In this document: piece after piece, positions 1 to 11,009 of the stretch
Numbering within the stretch: position 1 is the stretch's first letter
Layout of the letters: every line of letters begins with the position of its first letter
Assembly (NCBI GenBank): GCA_033296885.1
Contig: MU863891.1
Span: 62,001-126,000 of the forward strand
Direction of reading: 5' to 3'
Length of the DNA stretch: 64,000 bases
Source: Triangularia verruculosa
Taxonomy: Eukaryota > Ascomycota > Sordariomycetes > Sordariales > Podosporaceae
Notes under the pieces: model-generated
What the model saw: only the letters and a program-made list of their open reading frames with translations
What the model was told of the DNA's origin: nothing
The model's database searches: none
Position numbers and translations under genes: made by a program

Positions 1-527
1 AACAAGATTAGTAACCGAGCATATCTTCTTCCTCATGGCTCAACGCAAGTCGAGCACACAATGAAAAAGAGGGTGAGAATCAAAAATTACAGCCATGTCA
101 ACCCCGAAGGATGGACAATGATAATCAGCAGCCTCGTTGTGCAATGAAGGCTCATCACCATACCCCCAAGAATTTGTGATCTCCCGGAGGCCAGCCAAGG
201 TAAGTATGAAGAAGAAAAAAGAAGAGAAGTTTACAAGGTTGGGATGGGAGCTGGCAATATATACCCGCGCAGGTGTGGTCCATGCACGCTTGCAAATCAA
301 TTTCGGCTTGCGTGCAGAAGAGACGTGCGTCACGATAAGCTGATAAGCCCCCAAACCAGCACGTGATGTCTCGGCACAGCTGTCATTTTGCTTTGGCGCA
401 AAGATCCGCGATTCTTCCGGACCTTCGCCGAAAAATCGCCAGTGGCAGAATCACCCGGAGTGAAGCCGTGAAAGGGCGCCGGCCAGTTAGATACGATTAT
501 CAGACGTCACGGAAGCTTATCACTATC
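1..527. other. Left-edge intergenic sequence / leader of the Zn2Cys6 gene
   Basis: No convincing gene. Short open frames on both strands have no family features and no splice logic. The stretch just before 528 lies in the frame of the transcription factor, but it looks like leader because the low-complexity regulatory N-terminus begins naturally at the ATG at 528. Confidence 0.5.
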
Positions 528-2963
528 ATGTCATCCAGCTATCCACCACCGCCCACCAGCACCGCAGACGTCCAGCTCCCCACCAACGATGCGCCCGCAC
601 CACCACCTGTTGCCCCGAACGAGTCTGACGATATCGCGAGCCAGCCTCAAGTACATCCACAATACGCTGCCGATGCTGCTGCCTCTGCCGTTGCCCATCA
701 CAGCCTACAAGCCCTCCAAGATGCCGTTGTAGGGCCCCCGCCCCCAACAACGCCGCTGTCCCTAGCACAGCCTGGACCATCACCAGCACCTCACTATGCA
801 CCACCTGATGGCCTCCCCTACCACCCAGCAGTCGGGCTACCCTCGGCTCAGCCTCCCGTACCCCAGGGAGGTTCTGCAACACCACCAGGCGGTGCTTCAA
901 AAGCTACGCGCCTACGCCGGGCTTGTGATATGTGCAGCCAGCGCAAAGTCAAGGTTAGATTCCCCCTTCCCCAGTTTGTGTGTGATAGCCCACCTAACCG
1001 GTGTGTCTGCCTTCAGTGCGACGAGACACAGCCATGCCGTCCATGTCGCGACCTCGGTGTCGACTGCACCTTCAACCGGACCATGAAGCGCCGCGGGCCG
1101 CCCAACAAGCACGCCGAAGCTGCGAAAGCTGCAAAGCGTCCACGACTTGAGCCAAACTTGAGCCCCGGGCCGCACAACGCTGCCGAGACTCTGATATCCA
1201 TTGCCGGGCTACATGGTGCACAACCTGTGTGGTCAGCAGAGCTCATCGCCCCGTTCGAGATCCTTGTGCCTTTGGTGGACGACTTCTTCAAGTACATTCA
1301 CCCACTGGCGCCCTTTCCGCACGAGCCCACGTTTCGAAACTCATTCATAAATCGTGAAGATCGTACCAATCGCGAGTTTCTCGCCCTGTTGGCAAGCATG
1401 ATCGGGTGTCTAGTAGCCTCGTTTCCCAGGGCGGCTCGGTCACACCTCAAACATCACCCTGATGGCCTAGCTATGTTTCCGAAAGCCATCAACCTAATAG
1501 AGAGATGCCGTGTGGTCGCCACCGAAGCTCGCGGCACGGCATTTCCCTACAAGGATGATGTTACGGTTTACGATGCTGCCACGAGCTATTTTCTCGGCCT
1601 CGCGGCGGGTTACACGATGCAGTGGAAGATTTGCAGGCGGTTCATGAGCCAAACCATGGACTTCATTCGAGAGATGGGCTACCACAAACCACGAGAGACA
1701 GGATCCCACATGTTTGGGGTGACCTATCGAGGGCCGCCGTTCAACCATGTGGAGGATCAACTCGGCAAGCGCATCTTCTGGTGCATGTTTGTTGGCGTCA
1801 GGTCGATGGTACAGCTGGGGGCACCACAATCGGAAATCATCTTCCCACCACCGACTCCTGCTGAACCCTACCCTGAGTTTCCTGCCGAGGTCGACGACCA
1901 GTACATTTTACCACACCAAATCCTCGTTCAGCCAGAAGGTGTCGTCTCTTTGATGACAGGGTTTATCCAGGGGATCAAAATCTACATGACCATGAATGGG
2001 CTCGTTAGCATTGAGCTGTCGTACGGGATATCGTCGTTGGGCTTCCATGACCAGAAATCCATGTTGGATGACTGTCTAGGGGCGGTTAAGCAGGTCATGG
2101 ATCACTTGCCGCCAGAACTGACCATCAACCTTGGGCAGCATGGCAATGATGGGAACAGCCTGTCTGCATTGGGTGATCTGCCCAGCGCAACAAATTACTA
2201 CGATTCAGGCAACAACTATGTCTATTTGCCCCCTGATTATCTTCCGGTACAAACGCAAACAAGCCTTCAAGATCCCGAGACAAGACGTCTACAGTATGAA
2301 ATTCAGAAAGCAAATATCTATGCCTCTCAATTGGCGACACGTTCGTATTACGTCGAACGCTACCTGAACCTCCGCGACAGCCACCGCGAGCAAGCCCGGG
2401 TCCAAGCAGCTCAAGCCGCACAAGCACAGGCTTATGCCGCCGAAAACGCTGTCAATGGCAATGGGGCTGACGGCTCGCTTGGGTCGGACGCGGTCTCTAA
2501 GTCGGTCGCCGCCGCCGCCCTCCACGCCGCCGCTCAGCAGCAAGACCCCATCGACACACACATGTTTGCCGAGCGAGAGCTCATTGTGCAGAATCTGTTG
2601 ACCGTCCTCACATCGATTACACAACGCAACATGGAGCCCAACGGTGGTAGCTTGATCAACAAGATTCGACAGGTTGCGTCAACGCTGCTCAACTGCGCAC
2701 CAGATCGAAAGGGCCCTGTTGCCCAAAAGGCTGAGGAGCCGCTGAGCAAGTTTGTTGACATCCTGATGAGGCTCGAGAGGGCCGCGCCGACGATCAACCC
2801 GCAGCACGCGCACGGTTTTCATTTTGACCATTTGGGGCAGTTGAGCGGGATGATTCCGCCGCCATTGTTGGAGGACGAGGAACAGGACTTGAGGAACTGG
2901 GCGGATTTGAAGGAGCAGCAGATCCGGTTTCTGCAAGGGGGCGGGTTTGTCAGCATGATCTGA
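528..2963 (+). CDS. Zn2Cys6 binuclear-cluster transcription factor
   Basis: Nuclear DNA-binding regulator of the fungal Gal4-type class. Residues 1-125 are rich in Pro, Ala and Gln. The zinc cluster starts at Cys133 (CDMCSQRKVK, then CDETQPCRPCRDLGVDC), which gives the C-x2-C-x6-C-x5-C-x2-C-x6-C spacing once an intron at 954-1016 is removed. That intron is 63 nt and in frame, so it is easily mistaken for coding; its donor is GTTAGA, its branch CTAAC and its acceptor TTCAG. A basic KRRGPPNKHAEAAK tail follows the cluster. The middle (about residues 230-500) looks like the Fungal_trans regulatory domain, and an Ala/Gln-rich stretch lies near residue 650. The spliced product is about 790 aa. An in-frame ATG at 363 is possible but less likely. 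The target genes cannot be told from sequence. Confidence 0.88.
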   Translation: MSSSYPPPPTSTADVQLPTNDAPAPPPVAPNESDDIASQPQVHPQYAADAAASAVAHHSLQALQDAVVGPPPPTTPLSLAQPGPSPAPHYAPPDGLPYHPAVGLPSAQPPVPQGGSATPPGGASKATRLRRACDMCSQRKVKVRFPLPQFVCDSPPNRCVCLQCDETQPCRPCRDLGVDCTFNRTMKRRGPPNKHAEAAKAAKRPRLEPNLSPGPHNAAETLISIAGLHGAQPVWSAELIAPFEILVPLVDDFFKYIHPLAPFPHEPTFRNSFINREDRTNREFLALLASMIGCLVASFPRAARSHLKHHPDGLAMFPKAINLIERCRVVATEARGTAFPYKDDVTVYDAATSYFLGLAAGYTMQWKICRRFMSQTMDFIREMGYHKPRETGSHMFGVTYRGPPFNHVEDQLGKRIFWCMFVGVRSMVQLGAPQSEIIFPPPTPAEPYPEFPAEVDDQYILPHQILVQPEGVVSLMTGFIQGIKIYMTMNGLVSIELSYGISSLGFHDQKSMLDDCLGAVKQVMDHLPPELTINLGQHGNDGNSLSALGDLPSATNYYDSGNNYVYLPPDYLPVQTQTSLQDPETRRLQYEIQKANIYASQLATRSYYVERYLNLRDSHREQARVQAAQAAQAQAYAAENAVNGNGADGSLGSDAVSKSVAAAALHAAAQQQDPIDTHMFAERELIVQNLLTVLTSITQRNMEPNGGSLINKIRQVASTLLNCAPDRKGPVAQKAEEPLSKFVDILMRLERAAPTINPQHAHGFHFDHLGQLSGMIPPPLLEDEEQDLRNWADLKEQQIRFLQGGGFVSMI

Positions 2964-3598
2964 TGGTTTTTCTCGCTGCTTGGACAAGCATGTGTATTAT
3001 ATGTCTTTTTGGAGAGACGTCCTAGAGGTTCCAACGCTCTTTCGGAGCGCAATTCCATAACACAATGCCTTCCTTGCCGCAGAAGTCGGCATCAATTCAA
3101 GTCTTGTTTGGTTTAGACGCGATAATCGTTAGCTCGAATGTTTACCTTTGACCTGATAGGTTCTAGTGCCAACAGCCTCGGCAGCGTGATTCAGGGGCTG
3201 AGTCGGGTGTCCCACCACCGAGTCTCAATCAATGCCTTGTGCTGCAAGTCATGGGCTTTTGACCGTCCCTCGAGGCAGTATTATCTGCCTAGCAGCGCCA
3301 GCCTTTATCCAACCATGACGTGCATTTATGCTTCTTTATGAGATGTTTATGTGTTTGCTGGTCAGAGAAGTACTTGTCACAGCTGCTCAAGCGGGGAGGG
3401 AAAAGCACTTTGGTTTCTTCCAAACAGGACAAGTTTCGCAGCACCGCGGGGCTGAAACCCCAGAGTCCTCTAACAAGAACGCCAATCGCTCATGATGCCA
3501 CGCAAACGAAACGAAAAAGACCACAAGCATCACACTGCCGCTCCATGTCCAACTCCTTGAGCAACTCTACACGTTTTATCTCTCCATACGACTACCGC
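2964..3598. other. Intergenic, no gene recognised
   Basis: This lies between two convergent genes. The plus-strand open frame running from 3320 to 4081 is the antisense shadow of the DUF3237 gene and is not coding by any evidence seen. Confidence 0.5.
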
Positions 3599-4162
3599 TC
3601 ACGCCTTCGGGGGCGACGTCAACTGCCACGCATCAATCGCCACGTACCCGTTCCCCGACGTCAGAATTCCTACCGCGATCACGTTGTTCAGCCAATAATA
3701 CTTGGTGCTGCCCGTCTCAAACTTGATACGAAGGTGGATGCGGCCGTCACCCTGCGCCGGCCCGCTGGTACTGATGAAGATATGGGCGTTGTCATCGGTC
3801 TGGAGCTGGTAACGGGTGTCGGCCGAGAAGATGTTCTGGGAGTCGAGCAGACCCCAGTCAGCACCAATAGGGAGCACCTTGCCTGCATGTCACGGATGCG
3901 TCAGTCAGTCTCAGCGGGGAAAGATGGCTGGGATCGGTCGGTATGTACCGGACAGACGAGGACCCTTGAAGGAGCCACCAGTGATGGGAATAACGACACG
4001 GTTGCCATTGGGTCCAGCCCCAACAGAGAGAGCAGAGCCCAACGTGCAGTTGAGAGAGTAGAGGAAGGTCAGGCCCGGTGACTGAGGTGTTGTCTGAGCC
4101 AGTGCCAAGCCTGAGAACAGGAGGCAGACGAAGTTGCAGAAGAGGGCGCGGATGGTCAACAT
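3599..4162 (-). CDS. Secreted DUF3237 family protein
   Basis: Small extracellular protein of unknown biochemical function. Exon 1 is 4162-3949 and exon 2 is 3882-3599; the 66-nt intron 3948-3883 has donor GTACAT and acceptor ATGCAG and joins the frame as GPRLSG-KVLPIGADWG. The 165-aa product starts with a hydrophobic signal peptide (about residues 1-22, ending LALAQ). Typical DUF3237 segments follow: the LSG/GADW hairpin, TRYQLQTDD, IFISTSGPA, LRIKFETGS and a YYWLNNVIAVGI block. The family fold is a beta barrel. Length and order match fungal secreted members. A TATA-like box lies 75 nt upstream. Substrate or partner is unknown. Confidence 0.85.
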
Positions 4163-4236
4163 TTTGGTGGAGGCAGCGGAATGGTTTTGTTTGGATTATT
4201 TTCGATACCATGCCATACTAGTAAGTCTCCTGCCCT

Positions 4237-4242
4237 TTTATA
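4237..4242 (-). promoter_or_regulatory. TATA-like box of the DUF3237 gene
   Basis: TATAAA on the minus strand, about 75 nt upstream of the start codon at 4162, a usual spacing for a short-leader secreted-protein gene. Confidence 0.45.
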
Positions 4243-5721
4243 CACCACTGTCATGGCTAAAAGACGAGGCTGGTCATTGCCGTTCTCTGGTACCGACAAC
4301 CCGGAACGATATTGTAACCGCTTGAATCGGAATGAGCAAATCACGATCTTGACAAACGATCAACAAGCCTTCCAATCAGGTCCTGCGGGGAAGCGGCTTG
4401 CTTACTTCCAGGCCGGACTAACTCTTTCCTTCCGGATTTCCCCTCTGGGCCGGCTGGACTTGGGGAGAGCTTGGTGGTGACATCGTCACAGGCCCTTGAC
4501 ATCTGCAGAACATTGGCCATGCATCATGCAGCACCTCCAGCCCAAAGCTTCTACCACCGACGACGAGGCCGCATTTCCCAATCGATACGTCTGACATGAA
4601 GATTATGCATAGGTCAGAACTCAAAAGTGGCTAACCTGACAAAGCATTGTCGTGGACAACAAGGGGCAGGGATTAGCAGCGATTCGATGTTACATTCCGA
4701 AGATCCTTGCATGAGCCATGCCAAACTCGATAGCTAGTATCAGAAGGAATTGGGATTTGAGGAATTGTGGCGTACGGGTATCATGGGGCACAGCCAGGTC
4801 GTTGGGCCTTGCATGCTGTTCGACATTCGCGACTTATTGATACCTAAGAGTGTTGGCCCTGCAACAGGCCAGGTTCGGGTACGTGATTACGGAGCTCAGG
4901 GACGGGAAAATGATGGCCAGCAGACTGCCACTTGATAGTTATCATCTCAATGATACCGGGCAAGGCCTTTTTGCCTAGGCACCCGCGGACCGTTGAGATC
5001 AAGCTGACGGCAGTGAGCGTGTAAGCCGAGCGGATTCACAAGCTAGCAAGCTAACACAGCATCTCCACAAACCGCCAGGACGGCTGTTACAACGACACCA
5101 TGTCATACACAATCAGCGCTGTCACAAAGAAGTATAGTCTCGGCGAAAGCAGCCAAATGCAGATTGGGCGCCCAGTCCAAGAGACAGTGCCGGAGGCGTG
5201 CCAAAGTTCCCTACACTGTCCGAATGGGGGACCCAATCAATGTTCTGCAGACGTAAAGCCTTGGTTGTAGTAACTGCACGGTACTCACGTCTTTGCTGCC
5301 GTCGTCGGTCCCAGTTCCATTTCCGCGCTGTTTTTTATCGCTCAGCATCCTTCGGGCACCCGAAATTTCCAGTCTCACAAGGAATCGTGCGAAAGGATTG
5401 TTAGGCAAACAGGCCGGGGGTGCACCCCGTAGTGCTGTTGGAGATGTGGAAAATATCAGATGCCAAGCCGCAAGTTGGGATGGATTTGGAGGTAACCGCC
5501 AGGCGCGATGGATTATGGAACGTCTTACTGTAAGACAGTTTCGTGACATCGTGGCCTGGGTTTCGGAGCACCTGGGCGGGGCAGACAAGCAGGAGGCAGG
5601 AGGTTGCCATGTCGTGGATTGCAAGCGAAGCAAGTCCTATAAAGAAGTCGCAATCCATTGCAGGGTCTTGGCTCTTTCCTATCGAGTTTCCCAGATTTGA
5701 ACTCGATTGCCATTTCACACA
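4243..5721. other. Intergenic, no gene recognised
   Basis: About 1.5 kb with only short overlapping open frames on both strands, no domain signature, no intron logic and no repeat. It probably holds promoter sequence for the divergent DUF3237 and Nudix genes. Confidence 0.5.
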
Positions 5722-7064
5722 ATGTACGCCATGTCGCTGCTCAAGACCCGCGCCCGACTGGCTGAAGATGCCCCCTATGCCAACCTAGACCTTGTCAACA
5801 TGGTTGATACGTAAGTCCTCCCGCAATGATGTCTTCGCCACTGAATCGTTCTCAGCTACGACTAACTCTTCCTCTTATCTCCAGTTGGCCGCATCCCTCC
5901 TCGCCTTCGTATGCGAACCACACCGCCAAGTACTACACCTTTTTCGTCGATCCCTATCCGAAGCCCTTTGGCTACATCCACAAAGACTTTGTGAGGGACC
6001 TCCCATGGCGGACCGAATACTGGCTCCTCGATCACGGTGCCAAAACGATCACGCTCGCGATCCCAGCCGACAGGCCTAATACCTTCGAAACTCGTACTAA
6101 GGCTATGAGGCAAACGCTCTGGGATGGCCACCGTCAAGTTGCCGCCGAAAACAAGAGGGTTGGAACGATTACTCGACGTTCTCTCTACCGCTGGTGCAAT
6201 GAGCTGTTCCCACTTCTTTACCCTCCCACTCGAGAGCCTGTGCTTGAGTTGGACGGCTGTGGGGTTGACATGCTGGGCATCATCAACGAGAGCGTCTTTC
6301 TCGTTGCCTACACTTATGGCCTTCCCGCAGCTGCAACTATCTCCTCTCCCTCTGCGAGTTCTCTGTCGACACTTGAACGGGTCACGTCATCCACCTCCGT
6401 CACGTCGACGGCGAGCACGGTGGGAACTTCGACCGCTACCACACCGCTTTCAGAAATTGACATGTCGAAACTGAACTTCAACTCTCGCCTCACTACTACA
6501 ACAACCAACCTGGCTGTCACCGATCCTACCACCGTCCCTTGTGCCGGCGCCACTGAGCATGATACAGGGGAGCTGAGGGTCTACCTCTCTCGCCGGGCCG
6601 CCTGGAAGTCGGCATGGCCCTCTCTCCTCGACTGCAGCGCCGCCGGTGGTCTCTCCAGTTCCGATGCGTCAGCCCTGGAGGGAGTCATTCGTGAAGCACA
6701 CGAGGAAGTCCGGCTTCCGTCACGATACCTCCGTTCTAATGCAAAGTACATTGGTGAAAGCAGGCTTCAGCTCTGCGAGACGGAGCTTGGGGAAGAGGGC
6801 TGTCAGATGCAGGTGCAGCATTGCTTCGAGGTTGAGCTCCCTGATTACATCGCACCGAGACCGGCAGATGGCGATGGCGAGGTCACTGGGTGGGTGCTAG
6901 TTACGGTGGGTGAACTCAAAGAGAAGTTGAGGATGGGAGAGATCAAACCGGCGAGCGGGTTGGTGTTGATACGGTGGATGTTGGAACGAGGGTTGTTGAC
7001 GGAGGAGGAAGGGGGGTGGGGAGAGGTGGGAAGGAGACTAAGGAGAGAGTTTGTTGTTCAGTGA
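5722..7064 (+). CDS. DUF4743/Nudix hydrolase (thiamin pyrophosphokinase-related)
   Basis: Predicted hydrolase of a nucleoside-diphosphate-linked substrate. Exon 1 is 5722-5810 and exon 2 is 5885-7064; the 74-nt intron 5811-5884 has donor GTAAGT, branch ACTAAC and acceptor CTCCAG. Joining gives VNMVDT-WPHPSSPSY and a 422-aa protein. The N-terminal half matches the DUF4743 module (YYTFFVDPYPKPFGYI, then a W-x-ID/LD-type block). A Ser/Thr-rich insertion covers about residues 165-225. The Nudix domain follows, with the REAHEE core near residues 298-303. The usual glutamate eight residues before that Arg is Ala, a degenerate Nudix box seen in this subfamily. Fungal and plant relatives are annotated as Nudix 20/24 type; the substrate here is uncertain. 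Confidence 0.82.
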
Positions 7065-7300
7065 GTTACAGAACGTAAGTCGAATTGGATAATTACCCAG
7101 AGGAGGTGCCGGATGGGGTTCGCTGTTGGCTTGGACATCACAGAATGAGTACACGAAGTCATGATGTTTATGTTGAAGTTAATAAAGCTGTTCAAGCGCA
7201 ATTAAAAGAACGTCCAATGCCCATATGTACAAGTTCAATCTGACGGATATTTACATCAACCCCTTTTTGTCTCCACTCCCTAAAGAGAAGCTAAGATAGC

Positions 7301-8047
7301 TTAGCAGCCTGAAGTCTTGATGGCAGCCGTAGCGCAAGCAGTACCCGAGGGACCGCTGCCAATCTTGGTCGGCTCCTTGCCCGAGTTGTTGCCCTGGTAG
7401 ATCCAGCAAGCAGCCCCCTTCAACAAGCAGCTGTTCCTCACACTGGTAGTGTCACCAAAATTGGCATTCACACCCGCCACCACCTGCGACGATCCCTCCA
7501 CCTTGATGTTGTCAAACGTCGAGTGTCTGGCGTACTGAGTCCCACAGTTGCCGCAAGACCGGTACAGCTTCCCGATGTTGGCCGCGTAAAAGTTCTTGAC
7601 GGCGACCAAGCCGCCACCGTTGTGCTGGAAGACCTTGTCCGAGGCGCCGCGGGCGCCGCCGCCGTTGACGTACGAGGTGCCCGAGGTCTGCCTGAAGGTG
7701 GCGGCGTCCTCGCAGACGTCGGTCCACCAGACGTTGTTGAGGGTGCACTTGCCCTTGCAGTGGACGCCCTCGCCGTTGTTGGGGCCGATGATGGCGTTGC
7801 TGAGGGTGGCGCCGTCCTGGAGGATGAAGACGGCGTCCTTCTCGCCGCCCTCGGCCTGGTCGCTGCAGGTGGAGGGGTTGCGGTCCCACTGCTTCATTCC
7901 ACCGTCGAGGGTCTGGCCGGCGGCGATGGTGCGGACGGCGGAGAGGTGGGTTGTGGCCGAGGGGACGGGGAAGACGGAGCGGAGGGCGGTGTTGGTGGTT
8001 TGGGCGGTGACCACGGCCGCGGTGGCGAGGAGGGGGAGGAGGTGCAT
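7301..8047 (-). CDS. Secreted pectate lyase, polysaccharide lyase family 3
   Basis: Extracellular, calcium-dependent lyase that cleaves polygalacturonate by beta-elimination. It is a single 248-aa exon. Residues 1-15 form a signal peptide ending VTA-Q. PL3 hallmarks follow in order: AVFILQDGATLSNAIIG, GVHCKGKCTLNNVWW, DVCEDAATF, TSYVNGGGARGASDKVFQ, NFYAANIGKLYRSCGNCG and the C-terminal NSCLLKGAAC segment. The paired cysteines and the KGKCTLNNVWW/DVCEDA strands are typical of the parallel beta-helix. Length fits the family. The long open frames on the opposite strand (7523-8234) are codon-bias shadows. A TATA box lies 98 nt upstream. Confidence 0.93.
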   Translation of the reverse strand: MHLLPLLATAAVVTAQTTNTALRSVFPVPSATTHLSAVRTIAAGQTLDGGMKQWDRNPSTCSDQAEGGEKDAVFILQDGATLSNAIIGPNNGEGVHCKGKCTLNNVWWTDVCEDAATFRQTSGTSYVNGGGARGASDKVFQHNGGGLVAVKNFYAANIGKLYRSCGNCGTQYARHSTFDNIKVEGSSQVVAGVNANFGDTTSVRNSCLLKGAACWIYQGNNSGKEPTKIGSGPSGTACATAAIKTSGC

Positions 8048-8144
8048 TTTGTTGGTTTTGTTGGGAGGTTTGAGGAGTGGAAGAGGGGATGAGAGTGATG
8101 GTGGTTATCTTGGATGGTTCGGATTTGCCTTGCCTTCGGGAGTC

Positions 8145-8150
8145 TTTATA
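8145..8150 (-). promoter_or_regulatory. TATA-like box of the pectate lyase gene
   Basis: TATAAA on the minus strand about 98 nt upstream of the ATG at 8047, in the sequence AGTATAAAGAC. Confidence 0.45.
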
Positions 8151-9501
8151 CTCTTCCCCTGGCAATATCAACCACTGTCGTCTGATGTTCTGGCCCTGCA
8201 GTGGACGGGCTACTGCTACCAGACGAGGGAATGACTGCCGGTCTCATGATCCACAAGGCCCACCGTCGTTCCGTGGATGGTCTAGCCGGGATTTCGTTTC
8301 CACTGCGGAGAGATTCTCCATCGTCGCTCGTATACTAGGTATTCAGACAAACCCGTGGCCTCGGGTAGCTGCACCACCCCAGACTGGTCCTGAGCATATT
8401 TCCCAACCCTCCGTCTTCTCCGGGCTGCTGAGAGACACTCTGCTGATTTCTTGACAATGTCCAGACATGGTGGCTGCTCTCTCAGTCTCAGACGACAAAT
8501 TCGCACGAATCACCCCCAGCATCTGTAGTATGCCATGACACTAAGACCTCTCGAGTGTAACACCGCACTCAGTCTCTTACACAACACCCGATCTACCACC
8601 GGTAAGCTACCGGAACAGCAGGACAAGCATCTGAACGGCAAGGTGGTACGGCCGCCCCCGAGACTACGGAAATTACCTCTGATCCCTGCGCCCATCTCTC
8701 TCTGCGATGGGCGGTGCGCATCGTGTCCGGCTGGCTAGCCCGTTTCAAACGGCGGAAGGGGTCTTGGCGGAAGTGAAAGCTGGAAACGGTCAAGTAGCAC
8801 CGAGATCTGAGGATAGGGGGTGGAGGCCGTTTATGCGACGTCTTGGCGCCGGGATGCGTTGGAATTGGTGGGAATATCTTCCTGGGGAGACCCACTTGTT
8901 GCGAGATGATGGGATTGCCCACAGGATCAAAGGAGGATGTGAGTTTGGAGGTGCTTGGAAAAATGTTCTGCAGGATCAAGTTCCAAGTCCTGGCATAGAC
9001 AGGCATGAAAAAGAGGCTATTGGTGGAATTTCGAGGGATTCAGGGCCAACTGCTGATCACTTGGTCACTGGTGTGGGCAACCATAGGCAATCGCTGAAGG
9101 TTGGCTTCGTTCATGGAGACGCACGTCGATTGAAGGGAATAAACTAACCTTGGTCCCAAATGATATCTTGACGCTCACGAAAAGACGGGTTTACAGCATA
9201 GATATATTGATGAACAAGCACTCAACTAAGATATTTGCCACTATCATCGGTAGCCTTCTCGACTGTATCTGCCCTGTTCCTTCCATGATCCCACAAGTTT
9301 GAGTCTCTTTGTGGTAAGCTGTGTTGATGGTTCTAATCGACAAGGTTAAGGCTCCATCCCTTTGTGCACCTGACTCAGAAGCTCGTTATATCCTTGCTGG
9401 TGTTTACGCCAGAACTCTTCCACGAAGCGTAACTTGTTTTCCACCTCCTGGAGACGAGTATTTAAAGTCTACAATACGTCAACTTTCCTCTAGATCTTCT
9501 C
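8151..9501. other. Intergenic, no gene recognised
   Basis: About 1.35 kb. The longest open frames (8707-9147 plus, 8593-9006 minus) overlap each other, lack family features and have no supporting splice sites. It probably holds the pectate lyase promoter and the 3' end region of the gene ending at 9502. Confidence 0.45.
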
Positions 9502-10899
9502 CTAAATACTGCGGTACCCTTGCAGAGCGCGGTCGGTACTGCTTCGGATGTCACGGTCAATGTGCCTCGCTATGCCCTTTTCATCAGTGTGGATCTTCTC
9601 CAACTGTGCAAGCAATGTCGAAAGGTGGCCCAGAGACATCGTCTGATGCTTTTCCAATGATGAAACCGCGGGGATCACAGCATGTAGACGGTCGGCTGCA
9701 TCCAGCAAGTGTTGGGCCTTCTCTTTGGCCTTGGTCTCATGCTCTTTGCATATGTCGCCAATCATCTTGCCTAAGCTATGAGAAGGCGGCAAAGGCGACG
9801 GTGGAGTCAATGTGCTTTGGACACCAAGGCGCAGGTCGACCAACTCCTGAACCAATGTGCGATGATGAGCCATGAGTTGCTTGGGCTCCACGTAGTCTTC
9901 ATCAAGGAGAGACAATGATCCCACCCAGTCAACATTTGGTCCCCCACGCATGAAGAGCTTCAAAATAATTTGCCAGGTGCTGGATATCCATGGGAGTGTT
10001 CCGCTGCTGTCGATGATGTGGGCCAGAACTAAGAGAACCATGGTAGCATTGGCTGATCCGCTGGGCTGATGTGAGAGCCTCTGATGTAGGTGCTTCCAGT
10101 CCGAAGAACGGACGCCTCCCACCGTATGACTCTTGAAAAGCCTTGCTAGAACATTGGCAATAGTGGAGATATAACTGGCAAGGGGGTCGAGATTAGCGGA
10201 GTTGAACAAGGAGAATGTTCTACGCTCAATGTTGACCAGTATGAAAATCGGCGTGCTAGGTGTCTTGAGTCGGAGGAGTTTCCATTGTCGATCCACGCAT
10301 TCGTCAGGCTGATCTAAGGTCTTGCAAATTTCATCGTAGATGAAAGAGCCGAGGGTATTGTAACTCAGAAAATTTGTTATCAAGTCGCTGATCAAATCGT
10401 CCCACCGGGCATCGCGTGGCTTTGCTGGTTGACTGTCAAGACGCTCGGAGCTGTTGTCACTGTCGATCTTTCTCACCTTCGCTTGAGGCGCACCCATCTC
10501 GCTCGACTCATCCTGGTCGAGGGGTCGCTTTGTAGTCTTGTTGACACCTTGGGAGAGGGCAGTATTGTCGGCATTGCTTGGCTGTTCTCGGGCATCGATG
10601 TTGCACATGTTGGTAGGTGGGCTGATGTTGCTTGGTTCGTGCTTGGGGGATGTGGTCGCTTTGGTAGGCGGACTAGGAACGGTTGGATCAGTGGTCAGTA
10701 TGCCATCCACCGTCTGTGATCCAGGAGGTTGCTTGCGAAATTTCAATGTTCTCTGCTTCAGAATACTGACGTACTGTTGCTTCTGCAGTAATTGTGTTCT
10801 CGACAGGCGATTGAAAGTTGTTGTTCGGAGATTGCTGATTGTAAGGCTGCCAAATCTAACTGTTTGGTGTTGACAAGCACCTCCCCAGGCTCCGCTCAT
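9502..10899 (-). CDS. Hypothetical protein, 465 aa
   Basis: I do not recognise a family. One uninterrupted frame runs from ATG 10899 to a stop at 9502. Residues 1-90 are basic and Thr-rich and could be a leader or presequence. Residues 95-165 are polar and probably disordered, with a nuclear-localisation-like KVRKI patch. From about residue 170 the protein is mostly helical with well-spaced hydrophobic residues (WDDLISDLITNFLSY, IFILVNIERR, MVLLVLAHIID). The C-terminal 120 residues are charged and coiled-coil-like. An alternative start is the Met near residue 97 (MCNIDAREQ). The coding bias and absence of stops over 1.4 kb support a real gene. Confidence 0.6.
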   Translation of the reverse strand: MSGAWGGACQHQTVRFGSLTISNLRTTTFNRLSRTQLLQKQQYVSILKQRTLKFRKQPPGSQTVDGILTTDPTVPSPPTKATTSPKHEPSNISPPTNMCNIDAREQPSNADNTALSQGVNKTTKRPLDQDESSEMGAPQAKVRKIDSDNSSERLDSQPAKPRDARWDDLISDLITNFLSYNTLGSFIYDEICKTLDQPDECVDRQWKLLRLKTPSTPIFILVNIERRTFSLFNSANLDPLASYISTIANVLARLFKSHTVGGVRSSDWKHLHQRLSHQPSGSANATMVLLVLAHIIDSSGTLPWISSTWQIILKLFMRGGPNVDWVGSLSLLDEDYVEPKQLMAHHRTLVQELVDLRLGVQSTLTPPSPLPPSHSLGKMIGDICKEHETKAKEKAQHLLDAADRLHAVIPAVSSLEKHQTMSLGHLSTLLAQLEKIHTDEKGIARHIDRDIRSSTDRALQGYRSI

Positions 10900-10974
10900 G
10901 GTACGCGTTGAGCGACATCACTTACAACAGGCAGCAACTGTCATCTCAGAAAAAAACGGGGAGGAGCTGCCCCA

Positions 10975-11009
10975 CAATGGGCAATGGGCAATGGGCAATG
11001 GGCAATGGG
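10975..11009. repeat. (CAATGGG)5 tandem repeat
   Basis: Five perfect head-to-tail copies of a 7-bp unit, 75 nt upstream of the start of the minus-strand gene beginning at 10899. The unit is not a multiple of three and lies outside coding sequence. Confidence 0.9.

Noticed and set aside
3320..4081. 253-codon plus-strand frame over the DUF3237 gene
   Set aside because: Low-information Arg/Ser-rich translation; the opposite strand has a signal peptide, conserved motifs and a consistent intron.
7523..8234. Long plus-strand frames of 189 and 212 codons opposite the pectate lyase
   Set aside because: They are antisense shadows created by GC-rich third positions; the minus frame has full PL3 motifs and a signal peptide.
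8707..9147. 146-codon frame upstream of the hypothetical gene
   Set aside because: No signature, overlaps an equally long frame on the other strand, and has no splice support.
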